Shown here piece after piece: positions 26,906-35,768 of a stretch of DNA of 64,000 bases. The stretch's first letter is position 1, and every line of letters begins with the position of its first letter. The position numbers and the translations under genes were made by a program. The stretch spans positions 2,858,024-2,922,023 of the forward strand of contig NZ_LT627736.1 of NCBI RefSeq assembly GCF_900102005.1. Reading direction: 5' to 3'. The notes under the pieces were generated by a model. The model did not search any database and was not told where the DNA came from. It worked only from the letters and a program-made list of their open reading frames with translations. Origin of the DNA: Microbacterium sp. LKL04. Its GTDB lineage: Bacteria > Actinomycetota > Actinomycetes > Actinomycetales > Microbacteriaceae.

Positions 26906-27543
26906 GCGTCATCCGCGTCGTCCTCGTCGACGACCAGGCCCTGTTCCGTGCCGGCATCCGGATGGTCGTCGCCTCGCAACCCGACCTCGAGGTCGTCGGC
27001 GAGGCCTCCGACGGCGCGCAGGCGATCGAGGTCGTCCGCCAGACGCGCCCCGACGTCGTCCTCATGGACATCCGGATGCCGGTGATGGACGGGCTCGCCG
27101 CGACCGAGGCCCTGCTCGCCGACGCCGATCCGCCCAAGGTGGTCATGCTGACGACCTTCGACCTCGACGAGGCCGCGGCCCGGGCTATCCAGCGCGGGGC
27201 GAGCGGGTTCCTGCTGAAGGACGCCGATCCCGAGTTCCTCCTCGCCGCGATCCGCACGGTGCACGCGGGCTCGTCGGTCATCGCGGCCGCCGCGACGCGG
27301 GAGCTCTTCGCGCAGCTGAACGAACCCGTGCGCGCCGTCCCGCCGACGTTCGGTGAGCTCACGGACCGCGAGCGCGAGATCTTCGCCCTCGCCGCACGGG
27401 GCCTCTCGAACGCCGAGATCGCCGCACGGGAGTTCCTCTCAGAGGCGACGGTCAAGACGCACGTCTCGCGCATCCTCGCGAAGCTATCGCTCCGCGACCG
27501 CGTGCAGCTGGTCGTCTTCGCCTTCGAGCACGGACTCGCCTGA
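26902..27543 (+). CDS. NarL/FixJ-family response regulator
   Basis: 213 residues. The receiver domain has acidic residues D10/D11, the phospho-acceptor D56 in VVLMDIRMPVMDG, the Thr of MLTTFD and the Lys of FLLKDA. The C-terminal LuxR-type HTH is LTDREREIFALAARGLSNAEIAARE with EATVKTHVSRILAKL as recognition helix. The GTG overlaps the kinase stop, so the pair is translationally coupled. The ABC exporter 90 bp downstream is the likely target. Confidence 0.94.
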   Translation: MSVIRVVLVDDQALFRAGIRMVVASQPDLEVVGEASDGAQAIEVVRQTRPDVVLMDIRMPVMDGLAATEALLADADPPKVVMLTTFDLDEAAARAIQRGASGFLLKDADPEFLLAAIRTVHAGSSVIAAAATRELFAQLNEPVRAVPPTFGELTDREREIFALAARGLSNAEIAAREFLSEATVKTHVSRILAKLSLRDRVQLVVFAFEHGLA

Positions 27544-27562
27544 TCGGCGCACACGGGATCAT

Positions 27563-27579
27563 CCTCCCGATGTAGGAGG
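27563..27579. promoter_or_regulatory. Dyad upstream of the ABC exporter genes
   Basis: CCTCC and GGAGG flank a 7-bp centre CGATGTA in the 89-bp gap between the response regulator and the ATPase gene. It is placed just upstream of the predicted TAGCGT -10. It is a candidate binding site for the adjacent regulator; alternatively it is only a weak hairpin. Confidence 0.35.
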
Positions 27580-27632
27580 TCGCGACGAGCGACCGACGCG
27601 GCGCACCGGGGCCTCTCCGTAGCGTCGGAGAC

Positions 27633-28394
27633 ATGCAGATCACGACCACCGAGATGGGCCTCGCCGCCCGCGTCCAGAACCTCACGAAGACCTACGGCGG
27701 CGGCGAGAACGCCGTCCGCGCGCTCGACGACGTCACCGTCGGCATCCGTCGTGGCGAGTTCACCGCCATCATGGGCCCGTCCGGCTCGGGCAAGTCGACG
27801 CTCATGCACATCATGGCCGGCCTCGACGCGCCCGCCTCCGGCTCGGTCTGGATCGGCGACACCGAGATCACCGGGCTCTCCGACGTCGAGCTCACGATCC
27901 TCCGCCGCCGGCGGGTCGGCTTCGTCTTCCAGTCCTTCAACCTCGTCCCGACCCTCGACGCGATCAGCAACATCACGCTGCCGTTCGACCTCGACGGACG
28001 CCGGCCCACTTCGCAGGAGAAGGCGCGCATCGACGGACTCGTCGCGACCCTCGGCCTCGGCCCGCGCCTCGGCCACCGTCCGCACCAGCTCTCGGGCGGC
28101 CAACAGCAGCGCGTCGCGATCGCGCGCGCCCTCGCGACCGCCCCCGACCTCGTCTTCGCCGACGAGCCCACCGGAAACCTCGACTCGCGGTCGGGCCGCG
28201 AGGTGCTCTCGCTGCTTGCCGCCGCCAGCCGCGAGCACGGTCAGTCGATCGCCATGGTCACCCACGACCCCGTAGCCGCGTCGTACGCCGACCGCGTCCT
28301 GTTCCTCGGAGACGGGCGCATCGTCGCCGACAAGCCCCGTCAGACCGCCGAGCAGATCTCCGCTCACATGCTCAGCACGGAGGTGACCGCATGA
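27633..28394 (+). CDS. ABC exporter ATPase (MacB/LolD type)
   Basis: 253 residues. Walker A is GPSGSGKST, the Q-loop [12 protein letters not shown], the signature [15 protein letters not shown], and Walker [17 protein letters not shown]. The last is characteristic of the MacB/LolD/SalX class that works with FtsX-like permeases. ATG at 27633 has TAGCGT 7 nt upstream, so it also has its own promoter. It overlaps the permease gene by ATGA. Confidence 0.94.
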   Translation: MQITTTEMGLAARVQNLTKTYGGGENAVRALDDVTVGIRRGEFTAIMGPSGSGKSTLMHIMAGLDAPASGSVWIGDTEITGLSDVELTILRRRRVGFVFQSFNLVPTLDAISNITLPFDLDGRRPTSQEKARIDGLVATLGLGPRLGHRPHQLSGGQQQRVAIARALATAPDLVFADEPTGNLDSRSGREVLSLLAAASREHGQSIAMVTHDPVAASYADRVLFLGDGRIVADKPRQTAEQISAHMLSTEVTA

Positions 28395-29857
28395 CCGCGA
28401 TCGCCCCATCGGTGGTGAACACCATCGTCCCCGAAGCCCCGCGGTCGTCCCGCTTCGCCTGGCTGCGAGAGCGTGGCATGGGGGCGACGGTCCTCGTCTC
28501 GGCCATCTCGACGGCGTTCGGCGTCGTGCTCCTGTCGGCGACCGGCTATCTCGCCGTCGTGCTCGGGTCGAACCCGGAGTACGGCTCGTCCGGCACGATG
28601 GTGGTCGTGCTGGCGCTGCTCAGCGGCATCCTGCTCGCCGTCGCGGTCTACGTCGCCGCGATCGTCACCGCCAACACGTTCTCGACGATCATCGCCGGGC
28701 GCACCCGCCGCATCGCGCTCATGCGTCTCATCGGCGCGACCGCGCGCTCGCAGCGCAGCGAGGTCGCGACCCAGGGACTCGTCGTGGGTGCCATCGGTGC
28801 GGTCCTCGGCCTCGTGGTGACGACGGCCGGGGTGGTCGTGGCCGTCCCCGTACTGAACCGCGCCCTCGGGGTCACCTCGGAGTGGTCGCCGCTGCAGCCC
28901 GTGCTGCTCCTGCCGGCGATCGCCGTCGCGCTCACGACCTGGATCGCCGCGTGGTCGGGGTCTCGCCGGGTGCTGGCGGTGACACCTCTCGAGGCGCTGG
29001 GCGGCTCGGTCGAGCGTTCGCGTGAGGAGATCGCCGCGAAGCGCGGACGCAGGACGGGCGCGGTGGTCCTCGGCGCGATCGGTGTCGTGCTCCTGGTCGG
29101 TGGACTCCTCCTCGGCCTCCTGAGCCCCGCCGGCGTGCTCGTCGCGTTCTTCGGCGGACTCTTCTCCTTCACCGCCGTATCGATCAGCGCGGTATCAGTC
29201 ATGCCGCCGCTCCTGAAAGCCACCGGGCGTCTGTTCGGAAGGTCCGTGACCGCGCGCCTGGCCGCGGAGAACGCGGTCCGCTATCCGGAGCGGTCGAGCC
29301 GCATGGCGATCGGCGTGGTCATGGGCGTCGCGCTCGTCGTGATGTTCGCCGTCGCCGCCGAGTCGGCGAAGTCCCTCGTAGCGGCATCGGCGGGCGGCGA
29401 GCCGGATGCGAGCTTCAACGAGATGATGGACGTCTTCTCGACGGTCATGATGTGCCTCGTCGCCGTCAGCGCCGTGATCGCCGCCGTCGGTCTCGTGAAC
29501 CTCCTCACGATCGGCATCGTGCAGCGCAAGCGGGAGCTCGGTCTCCTGCGCGCTCTCGGGCTCACCTCCGCGCAGATCCGCCGCATGGTGCTCATCGAAG
29601 CGGCGCACGTCACCGTCACGGCGCTCCTGTTCGGCCTGGCGCTCGGCATCCTGTACGGCTGGGTCGCGGCGCAGTCGCTCCTCGGATCCGTCGCCATGCC
29701 GCCGCTGTGGCTGTCGCCGACGTTCGTCGCCCCGGCGATCCCGCTGGTCCCCGTCGCGATCGTGATCGTCGCGACCGCGGCACTCACCCTCGGGGCAGCG
29801 GTCGCTCCGACCCGGATCGCGACGCGCACGGCTCCCGTCGAGGCGCTCGCCGAGTGA
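28391..29857 (+). CDS. FtsX-like ABC permease
   Basis: 488 residues with ten hydrophobic segments arranged as two FtsX repeats. The first covers about residues 30-190 and the second about 330-485. The domains contain RTRRIALMRLIGATARSQRSEVATQGL and RKRELGLLRALGLTSAQIRRMVLIEA, the coupling-helix motifs of FtsX permeases. Lacking a large extracellular MacB core, it resembles permeases that remove antimicrobial peptides or lipids from the membrane. It forms a unit with the preceding ATPase and sits under the two-component system. Confidence 0.92.
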   Translation: MTAIAPSVVNTIVPEAPRSSRFAWLRERGMGATVLVSAISTAFGVVLLSATGYLAVVLGSNPEYGSSGTMVVVLALLSGILLAVAVYVAAIVTANTFSTIIAGRTRRIALMRLIGATARSQRSEVATQGLVVGAIGAVLGLVVTTAGVVVAVPVLNRALGVTSEWSPLQPVLLLPAIAVALTTWIAAWSGSRRVLAVTPLEALGGSVERSREEIAAKRGRRTGAVVLGAIGVVLLVGGLLLGLLSPAGVLVAFFGGLFSFTAVSISAVSVMPPLLKATGRLFGRSVTARLAAENAVRYPERSSRMAIGVVMGVALVVMFAVAAESAKSLVAASAGGEPDASFNEMMDVFSTVMMCLVAVSAVIAAVGLVNLLTIGIVQRKRELGLLRALGLTSAQIRRMVLIEAAHVTVTALLFGLALGILYGWVAAQSLLGSVAMPPLWLSPTFVAPAIPLVPVAIVIVATAALTLGAAVAPTRIATRTAPVEALAE

Positions 29858-29861
29858 CCGG

Positions 29862-29900
29862 TGCCGCGCCTCCCTGCCACGGGCGCGGGGAGGCGCGGCA
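29862..29900. terminator. Bidirectional hairpin terminator
   Basis: A perfect 13-bp stem (TGCCGCGCCTCCC / GGGAGGCGCGGCA) with a 13-nt loop lies between the convergent permease and SRPBCC genes. Confidence 0.85.
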
Positions 29901-29908
29901 TCCGTCCG

Positions 29909-30415
29909 TCAGTCGGCTTCGGCAGCCGGCGGGTCGTACGACCAGGTGGGCGCCAGGGCGCGCAGGCGCATGCCGCGGTACTGCCACGCCGCCCACAGGA
30001 CGGGCCACAGGGGCAGGGCCGCGGCTCCGCCGATCGTGAGCCGATCGCGCCAGAGCGTCCGCGTGGGATCCCCCGGTAGCGGGCTCACCGCCATCTGGTG
30101 GTCCCAGACGTCGAGGGCGGCGAGTGCACCGGTCAGCGGGATGCCGCTGTCCCGGAAGATCCGCACCGGACCGTTCGTGTCCTCGGTGTACCGGTCGCTC
30201 GCGTGGATGAGCTGCTGGCCGGCGGGGATGATGCCGAGGGCGCGGATCTCGACCGGCACGTCGGTCCCCGGCTCGAACGAGGTCGGGAGCTCGCCGGCCA
30301 TCGGGGCCATGTCGAGCAGAGGGCCGTAGAGCTCGGTGACGGCGCGAGGCGAGTGGAGGGCCCGCCAAGCGGCATCCGCGGTGCAGTCGAGCTCGAGCTT
30401 CAGGAGGATCCGCAT
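29909..30415 (-). CDS. SRPBCC-like (START/Bet v 1 fold) protein
   Basis: 168 residues. The opening strand MRILLKLELDCTADAAWRALHSPRAVTELYGPLLDM fits the SRPBCC start, where a strand is followed by two short helices. GPVRIFRDSGIPLTGALAAL and a long C-terminal helix (WPVLWAAWQYRGMRLRAL) fit the rest. The fold binds small hydrophobic ligands; no function is known for this type. A GAGAGT hexamer is 6 nt before the ATG. It is divergent from the GH3 gene across the CebR-type operator. Confidence 0.65.
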   Translation of the reverse strand: MRILLKLELDCTADAAWRALHSPRAVTELYGPLLDMAPMAGELPTSFEPGTDVPVEIRALGIIPAGQQLIHASDRYTEDTNGPVRIFRDSGIPLTGALAALDVWDHQMAVSPLPGDPTRTLWRDRLTIGGAAALPLWPVLWAAWQYRGMRLRALAPTWSYDPPAAEAD

Positions 30416-30453
30416 CGGACCACTCTCGCATTCCTCTTCGGCACTCGATACGT

Positions 30454-30467
30454 TGGGAGCGCTCCCA
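30454..30467. promoter_or_regulatory. CebR-type operator upstream of the GH3 gene
   Basis: TGGGAGCGCTCCCA is a perfect 14-bp palindrome and equals the consensus operator of the cellobiose repressor CebR in Streptomyces. It lies 39 bp upstream of the GH3 start and overlaps a possible -10 (TACGTT, 30449-30454). No CebR gene or cebEFG transporter is in this window, so the regulator must be encoded elsewhere. Confidence 0.85.
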
Positions 30468-30506
30468 CTCCCGCGACGTCATCGTCGACCCTCCGGAAAG
30501 ACCGCT

Positions 30507-32966
30507 ATGCCCCTCGAACCCGCCATCGAATCCGGCGACCGCTCGCACACCCTCGCCCCCGTCGAGTCGGTCGCGCAGATCTCCTCGATGCTGCTCGACA
30601 CCGACCCCACCCTCGACCCGGCTCTGGCCGAGGCGGCGCGGGTCGCGGCCACCGAGGGCGTCGTCCTCCTCACCAACGACGGGACCCTGCCGCTCGGTGA
30701 GCGTGCGGTCGCCGTGTTCGGGCGCGTGCAGATCGACTGGTTCGCGGTCGGCTACGGCTCCGGCGGCGACGTGAAGGTGCCTTACATCTGGAACCTCCTC
30801 GCCGGTCTCCGCGACGCGGGCGTCCGGGTCGACGACGAGCTCGCGACGCGGTACTCGACCTGGTCGGCGGCGAACCGCCCCGCCTTCGCCGCCACCTGGG
30901 GCGAGTGGCCGCACCACTTCCCCGAGATGGCCGTCGCCGACGCCGATGTCGCAGCTGCGGCTTCCCGTGCCGACACCGCCGTCGTCGCGATCGGACGCGC
31001 CGCGGGCGAGGCGCGCGACAGCATCCTCGAACCCGGCAGCTACTACCTGACGGCCGACGAGCGGACGCTCCTCGACTCCGTCACCTCGCACTTCGCCCAC
31101 ACGGTCGTCGTCGTGGATGCCGGCAATGTCATGGACCTCTCGTGGGTCGTCGACTACGGCGATCGGATCGGCGCGGTGCTCTTCGCGTGGCAGGGCGGAA
31201 TGGAGGGTGCGCGCGCCGTCGCGGGCGTGCTGTCGGGCGAGCAGACCCCGAGCGGCAAGCTCACCGACACGATCGCCCTCACCTACGAGGACTATCCGAG
31301 TGCGCCGAACTTCGGCCACCTCGACGTCAACGTCTACGCCGAGGACGTCTTCGTCGGCTATCGCTACTTCGAGACCTTCGCCCCCGACCGGGTGCTCTTC
31401 CCCTTCGGGCACGGACTCTCGTACACGACGTTCGCGCTGGCGACCGAGGCGACGACGGATGCCGAGACGGTCCGACTCGACGTCACCGTGACCAACACCG
31501 GCGCACGTCCCGGCAAGGAGGTCGTGCAGGTCTACACCGGCGCGCCCGACGGCGCCCTCGGCAAGCCCGCGCGCCACCTCGCGGCCTTCGGCAAGACCGG
31601 CCTGCTCGCCCCCGGCGCGAGCGAGACCGTCCACCTCGACGTCCGGCTCGACGACCTCGCCTCCTACGACGACGGCGGCGCGACGGGGACGCGGAGCGCC
31701 TGGGTCCTGGAAGCGGGCGCGTACCCCGTGTTCGTCGGAACCGACGTCCGCTCGGCGGCGCGCGTCGCCGCGTTCGAGGTGCCCGAAACGCGCGTCGTGC
31801 GCACCGCGACCGAGGTCGCCGCGCCCGTCCACGCGTTCGAGCGGCTCACCGTGGGCCGCGCGGACGACGGCTCGGCCGTCGTCGCCCACGAGAGCGTCCC
31901 CATCCGCACCGTCTCCCGTGCCGAGCGCGTTCTCGGATCGCTGCCGGCGGAGCTCGCGCAGACCGGGGACCGGGGCATCGACCTCGCCGCCGTCGCTCGC
32001 GGCGCGGCATCCCTCGACGACTTCGTCGCCCAGCTCACCGATGAGGAACTGTCGCTCCTGGCGCGGGGCGACGTCACGATGGACAGCCCGCTGGGCGCGC
32101 CCGGCAACGCGGGGGTGCTCGGCGGGGTCTCCGAGTCGCTTCGCGCGAAGGGCGTGTCGCCCGTCACCACGACGGACGGACCGAGCGGCATCCGTCTGTC
32201 GGCGTACGCGTCGCTGCTCCCGTCGGGGACGGCGCTCGCCTCGACCTGGAACACGGCCCTCATCGAGGAGCTCGCCGCACTTCACGGAGAGGAGATGCGC
32301 CGGAAGGGCTCCGACGTCCTGCTGAGCCCCGGCATGAACATCCATCGCGACCCGCTGTGCGGGCGGAACTTCGAGTACTTCAGCGAGGACCCGGTCGTGA
32401 CCGGCCGGATCGCGGCAGCGGTGGTGCGCGGAGTGCAGCGCACGGGCCTGTCGGCGTGCCCCAAGCACTTCGCCGCGAACAACCAGGAGACCAACCGCAC
32501 CCGCAACGACTCGCGCGTCTCGGAGCGGGCGCTCCGCGAGATCTACCTGCGCGGGTTCGAGATCTGCGTCCGCGAGGCCGCGCCCCGCGCGATCATGACC
32601 TCGTACAACCAGATCAACGGCGTGTGGGCGCACTATCACTACGACCTCGCGACCGTCATCCTCCGCGAGGAATGGCGCTACGAGGGCGTCGTCATCACCG
32701 ACTGGTGGATCGAGAACGCCGTCGATCCCGACTTCCCCGCCCTCGAGGACAACGCCTACCGCGTCCGCGCACAGGTCGACGTCCTCATGCCCGGAGGTGT
32801 GAAACGGGATGCCGCTCCCCAAGCGCAGGCCGACACGACGATCCTCGACTCCCTCGCCCGTGAGGAAGGGATCACGCGGGGTGAACTCCAGCGGACGGCC
32901 CGGAACGTCCTCGGGCTCGTCATGTCGCTGAAGCCGGTCGTCGACGCTCGTACGCTGGAGGGATGA
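30507..32966 (+). CDS. GH3 beta-glucosidase with permuted domain order
   Basis: 819 residues. The order is reversed from classic GH3 enzymes: the C-terminal alpha/beta-sandwich comes first (about 40-300; VVLLTNDGTLPLGERAVAVFG, VLFAWQGGMEGARAVAGVLSGEQTPSGKL). A fibronectin-III-like domain (about 320-430) follows, and the TIM-barrel domain is last (about 520-819). The nucleophile Asp is D732 in VVITDWW; substrate-binding CPKHFAANNQETNR and FSEDP are intact. No signal peptide, so it acts on imported beta-glucosides. The ATG at 30507 has GGAAAG upstream. The perfect CebR-type operator points to cellobiose or cello-oligosaccharides as substrate and inducer. Confidence 0.9.
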   Translation: MPLEPAIESGDRSHTLAPVESVAQISSMLLDTDPTLDPALAEAARVAATEGVVLLTNDGTLPLGERAVAVFGRVQIDWFAVGYGSGGDVKVPYIWNLLAGLRDAGVRVDDELATRYSTWSAANRPAFAATWGEWPHHFPEMAVADADVAAAASRADTAVVAIGRAAGEARDSILEPGSYYLTADERTLLDSVTSHFAHTVVVVDAGNVMDLSWVVDYGDRIGAVLFAWQGGMEGARAVAGVLSGEQTPSGKLTDTIALTYEDYPSAPNFGHLDVNVYAEDVFVGYRYFETFAPDRVLFPFGHGLSYTTFALATEATTDAETVRLDVTVTNTGARPGKEVVQVYTGAPDGALGKPARHLAAFGKTGLLAPGASETVHLDVRLDDLASYDDGGATGTRSAWVLEAGAYPVFVGTDVRSAARVAAFEVPETRVVRTATEVAAPVHAFERLTVGRADDGSAVVAHESVPIRTVSRAERVLGSLPAELAQTGDRGIDLAAVARGAASLDDFVAQLTDEELSLLARGDVTMDSPLGAPGNAGVLGGVSESLRAKGVSPVTTTDGPSGIRLSAYASLLPSGTALASTWNTALIEELAALHGEEMRRKGSDVLLSPGMNIHRDPLCGRNFEYFSEDPVVTGRIAAAVVRGVQRTGLSACPKHFAANNQETNRTRNDSRVSERALREIYLRGFEICVREAAPRAIMTSYNQINGVWAHYHYDLATVILREEWRYEGVVITDWWIENAVDPDFPALEDNAYRVRAQVDVLMPGGVKRDAAPQAQADTTILDSLAREEGITRGELQRTARNVLGLVMSLKPVVDARTLEG

Positions 32967-33622
32967 CCGCGAGCCCGTTCGATCAGTCCCGCTATCAGCT
33001 GCGCTTCGACTGGGGGCGGGACGGGCTGACCCGTCTCGCACCCGCCGATGTGGTCGTCGTCGTCGATGTCCTGCGTTTCTCGTCGACGGTCTCGGCACGC
33101 GTCGCCGCCGGCGAGACGGTGACGCACGACGAGGCCGCCCACGCCGTGTCGCGCAACGGGGCGGCAGTCGCGACTGCCGCAGCAGAGACGGGCGCGACCG
33201 TCTTCCTCGGGAGCCTCCGCAATGCGACCGCCGTCGCACAGGCGGTCCTCGCGGAGCAGAACCGTCGCGCGGCGCGGACGAGCGTGAGCATCGTCGCCGC
33301 CGGCGAACTGCACGGACCGGGGGATGCCGCGGTCCTGCGCTTCTCCGTCGAGGACCAGCTCGGCGCGGGCGCGGTGTTCGCCGCGCTCGAGACGATCGGT
33401 CTGGATCACTCGTCGCCGGAGGCCGCGGCGGCATCCGAAGCGTTCCGGGGTCTCCGGTCGGCGGTCCGCCATCTCCTCACGGCGAGTGGCTCCGGCCAGG
33501 AACTGCTCGACGCCGGTCGCCGCGACGAGGTGCTCGCCGCCGCGGTTCACGACGCGGACGAGACGGTCCCCGTCCTCCGTGACGGCGTGTGGCAGGCCTA
33601 CGAGGTGGTCAGCGCGGCGTGA
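32963..33622 (+). CDS. ComB-like 2-phosphosulfolactate phosphatase family protein
   Basis: 219 residues. VVVVVDVLRFSSTVSARVAAG and FLGSLRNATAVAQAVL match the ComB fold, whose archaeal prototype dephosphorylates 2-phosphosulfolactate in coenzyme M synthesis. Most bacteria lack coenzyme M, so the true substrate here is unclear. It overlaps the GH3 stop by ATGA, yet TACGCT lies 6 nt before its ATG, allowing a separate leaderless transcript. The 3' end overlaps the convergent SprT-like gene by 14 bp. Confidence 0.8.
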   Translation: MTASPFDQSRYQLRFDWGRDGLTRLAPADVVVVVDVLRFSSTVSARVAAGETVTHDEAAHAVSRNGAAVATAAAETGATVFLGSLRNATAVAQAVLAEQNRRAARTSVSIVAAGELHGPGDAAVLRFSVEDQLGAGAVFAALETIGLDHSSPEAAAASEAFRGLRSAVRHLLTASGSGQELLDAGRRDEVLAAAVHDADETVPVLRDGVWQAYEVVSAA

Positions 33623-34097
33623 GGGCCTCGCGCCGGGTCGCAGCGGTGATCTCGCGGCGCCGCCAGGTGATCAGGTAGCGCTCGTCGAACGTCGGCGCGC
33701 AGCGCGCACACGACGTCGCCCGCGTCGCCTTGCGGTGGCGGTATGCGACGTGTCCGGCGGGGCACACGCCGACCCAGGGAGCGAGCTCCGTCGCCGTCTC
33801 GCCGCGATGGGTGACGCCGCCGGTGTATCCGAGTGAGCGCGCGATGCGCTTCCATTCCGCGCCGTGCCCGGCGGCTGCGCCCGCGATCGCGTGGGCGATC
33901 TCGTGCAGGATCGTCTGACGGTTGGTCTCGGCGTCGTAGCGCGCGGCCAGGTATCGCGAGAGGGTGATGCGCTTGCGCAGGTAGTCGCACGCGCCGGCGC
34001 GCCGTTTGGCGTTGTCGAAGGCGAAGCTCCACGAGTCGTCGAGCAACTGCCGCAGCAGCGTCTCGGCCTCGCGGCGCACGTCGATGAGGTCGCTCAT
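33609..34097 (-). CDS. SprT-like zinc metalloprotease domain protein
   Basis: 162 residues. The core is ILHEIAHAIAG, the HExxH-like zinc site (HEIAH), after a helix with RRAGACDYLRKRITLSRYLA. The C-terminus holds a zinc ribbon (CPAGH...CARC). SprT-like proteins relate to Spartan proteases that clear DNA-protein crosslinks, though bacterial roles are mostly untested. The ATG at 34097 has TATCGT 6 nt upstream; the upstream in-frame extension overlaps other sequence and lacks family features. Confidence 0.87.
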   Translation of the reverse strand: MSDLIDVRREAETLLRQLLDDSWSFAFDNAKRRAGACDYLRKRITLSRYLAARYDAETNRQTILHEIAHAIAGAAAGHGAEWKRIARSLGYTGGVTHRGETATELAPWVGVCPAGHVAYRHRKATRATSCARCAPTFDERYLITWRRREITAATRREALTPR

Positions 34098-34140
34098 GCC
34101 AGCACGATAGGACGCAGGTACGACACTCGGGTCGAAGGTC

Positions 34141-34668
34141 TCAGCCGGCGACCGTCGTGCTGTTGCGGCGACGGTCGACGGCGTCGATGGCGAGCAGCGT
34201 CGACTCGAGCTGATCCTCGGGAGCGCCCGCCTCCTGCCGCAGGAACAGCGCCTTCTTGAAGTCGGCGCGTGCTGCGGCATCGTCGCCCGCGTCGAAGTGG
34301 ACCTTGCCACGGTGCTGGCATCCGAAGGCAGCGACCGCCGACCAGCCCTGGCCTTCGGCCTCCTCGACGCACGTGTTGAGCTCGTGGATCGCGGCGGCGT
34401 ATGCGCCGCGGAACTGCTGCACGCTCGCGTGCAGCATCCGGGCGCGCAGCAGGTCCTTGCGTGTGCCGGCCATGCGGGCCACGCGCACGGACTCCTCCGA
34501 GACGACGAGAGCGTCGTCGAGGCGTCCGAGGACCTTCAGCAGCCACACCTTCTCGAGCATCGCCGCGAGGCTCCGCTGCTCGCCGAGGTCGGCGAGGCGG
34601 GCCTGGCATTCGTCGAGGTCGACGATCTCTCGGAGAGTCTCCGGGTCGTATCCCTTGATGAAGCCCAC
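34141..34668 (-). CDS. TPR-like repeat protein
   Basis: 175 residues, all helical. TPR-like helix pairs are visible: SLAAMLEKVWLLKVLGRLDDALVVSEESVRVAR and FGCQHRGKVHFDAGDDAAARADFKKALFLRQEAGA. These imply a small scaffold for protein contacts; no enzymatic motif is present. The GTG at 34668 (VGFIKGYDPE) is chosen over an upstream ATG because GGAAGGAA precedes it by about 7 nt and the longer version is proline-rich non-coding-like sequence. Confidence 0.72.
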   Translation of the reverse strand: MGFIKGYDPETLREIVDLDECQARLADLGEQRSLAAMLEKVWLLKVLGRLDDALVVSEESVRVARMAGTRKDLLRARMLHASVQQFRGAYAAAIHELNTCVEEAEGQGWSAVAAFGCQHRGKVHFDAGDDAAARADFKKALFLRQEAGAPEDQLESTLLAIDAVDRRRNSTTVAG

Positions 34669-34756
34669 AGCTGTTCCTTCCGACCCTGCAACGTGTGTCT
34701 CCAGTGTCGCCGCGGCTCGCCCGGAATGCGCTGAGGGCGCGCCGCGCGTCGTGGCC

Positions 34757-35620
34757 TCAGCGGTCGAAGACGGATGCCGCAGGTTTCGGGGACGGGGTGG
34801 AATCGGCATCCGTCATGATCCGCGCATCGCGCGCGAACGCCTCGAGTTCGGCGCCGTGGGCGACCTTCGCGGGATGGGGTCCGGCCGCCATCAGACGCGG
34901 CAGCCACTCCATCGGCAGCTCGGAGGGTGAGGCCGCGATGACGATGTTCCCGAACCGCCCGCTCTTGAGCGTCCGCACCTCGGCGAGGACGACGACGTGC
35001 TCGAGGACGGAGCGGACGGTCGCGACCTGCCTGCGGGCGAAGGCGAGCCCGCTGCCGTCGGCGATGTTGACGAGCAGGATGCCGGTCGGCGCGAGGAGCC
35101 CCGCGAGGATCCGGTAGTACTCGACGCTCGTGATGTGGGCGGGCGTCTGCGCGCCGGCGAACACGTCCGAGACGACGAGGTCCACCTGGCCGACGATGCC
35201 GGGGGGGAGGCGCGCCGCGACGTCGCGGGCGTCGCCGATCCGCACGCGCAGCTGGCCCGTGCGCGGGAGGGGGAGGTGCTCCCGGACGAGGTCGACGAGC
35301 GCCTGCTCGAGCTCGATGACCTGCTGCCGCGACCCCGGTCGGGTGTGCTCGACGTACCGGGGGAGGGTCATGGCGCCCGCGCCGAGATGCACCGCGGTGA
35401 GGGGTTCTCCCGGCATCCCCATCTGATCGATGACGGCGCCCATACGGGCGACGTACTCGAAGTGGAGATGCGACGGATCGTCGAGATCGACGTGCGACTG
35501 CGGGGTGGTCTCGACGACCAATTCCCACCCGCCGGCGAACCGGCCGGGGATGATGCGCGCCTGCCTCCCGTCGGACAGTCTGGCGACAGGCGGGTCGAGG
35601 GGGGCGCGGGAGCGGGCCAT
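34757..35620 (-). CDS. Spermidine synthase-like methyltransferase-fold protein
   Basis: 287 residues with the class I SAM/aminopropyltransferase fold. HLGAGAMTLPRYVEHTRPGSRQQVIELEQ is motif I plus the acidic loop, and VDLVVSDVFAGAQTPAHITSVEYYRIL is the motif II region. The spermidine-synthase family D-x-F-D catalytic segment is not clearly kept, so it may be a methyltransferase-like relative. It has no membrane domain. The ATG at 35620 is preceded by TACCGT at 6 nt. It is divergent from the peptide importer. Confidence 0.82.
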   Translation of the reverse strand: MARSRAPLDPPVARLSDGRQARIIPGRFAGGWELVVETTPQSHVDLDDPSHLHFEYVARMGAVIDQMGMPGEPLTAVHLGAGAMTLPRYVEHTRPGSRQQVIELEQALVDLVREHLPLPRTGQLRVRIGDARDVAARLPPGIVGQVDLVVSDVFAGAQTPAHITSVEYYRILAGLLAPTGILLVNIADGSGLAFARRQVATVRSVLEHVVVLAEVRTLKSGRFGNIVIAASPSELPMEWLPRLMAAGPHPAKVAHGAELEAFARDARIMTDADSTPSPKPAASVFDR

Positions 35621-35768
35621 CCGACTACGGTAGCCCGCAGGAAGAAACACGATCGAGATACAGCTGTAACCGCTTACCGGCAGTGTGGACGGTAGCGTCA
35701 GCCGCATCCCTTCGGCAGCGCCGCCTCCTGGCGCGCCGCCGACGAGCCCCATCGGAAGGTGCACAGCA

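Noticed and set aside
29784..33434. 1216-residue minus-strand frame opposite the GH3 gene
   Set aside because: It is antisense to catalytic motifs of GH3 and ComB; composition is Arg/Val/Gly-rich with no recognisable domain.
35666..35677. GTAACCGCTTAC palindrome before the peptide importer
   Set aside because: Short, imperfect and without a nearby matching regulator or second copy; noted in the gene entry only.
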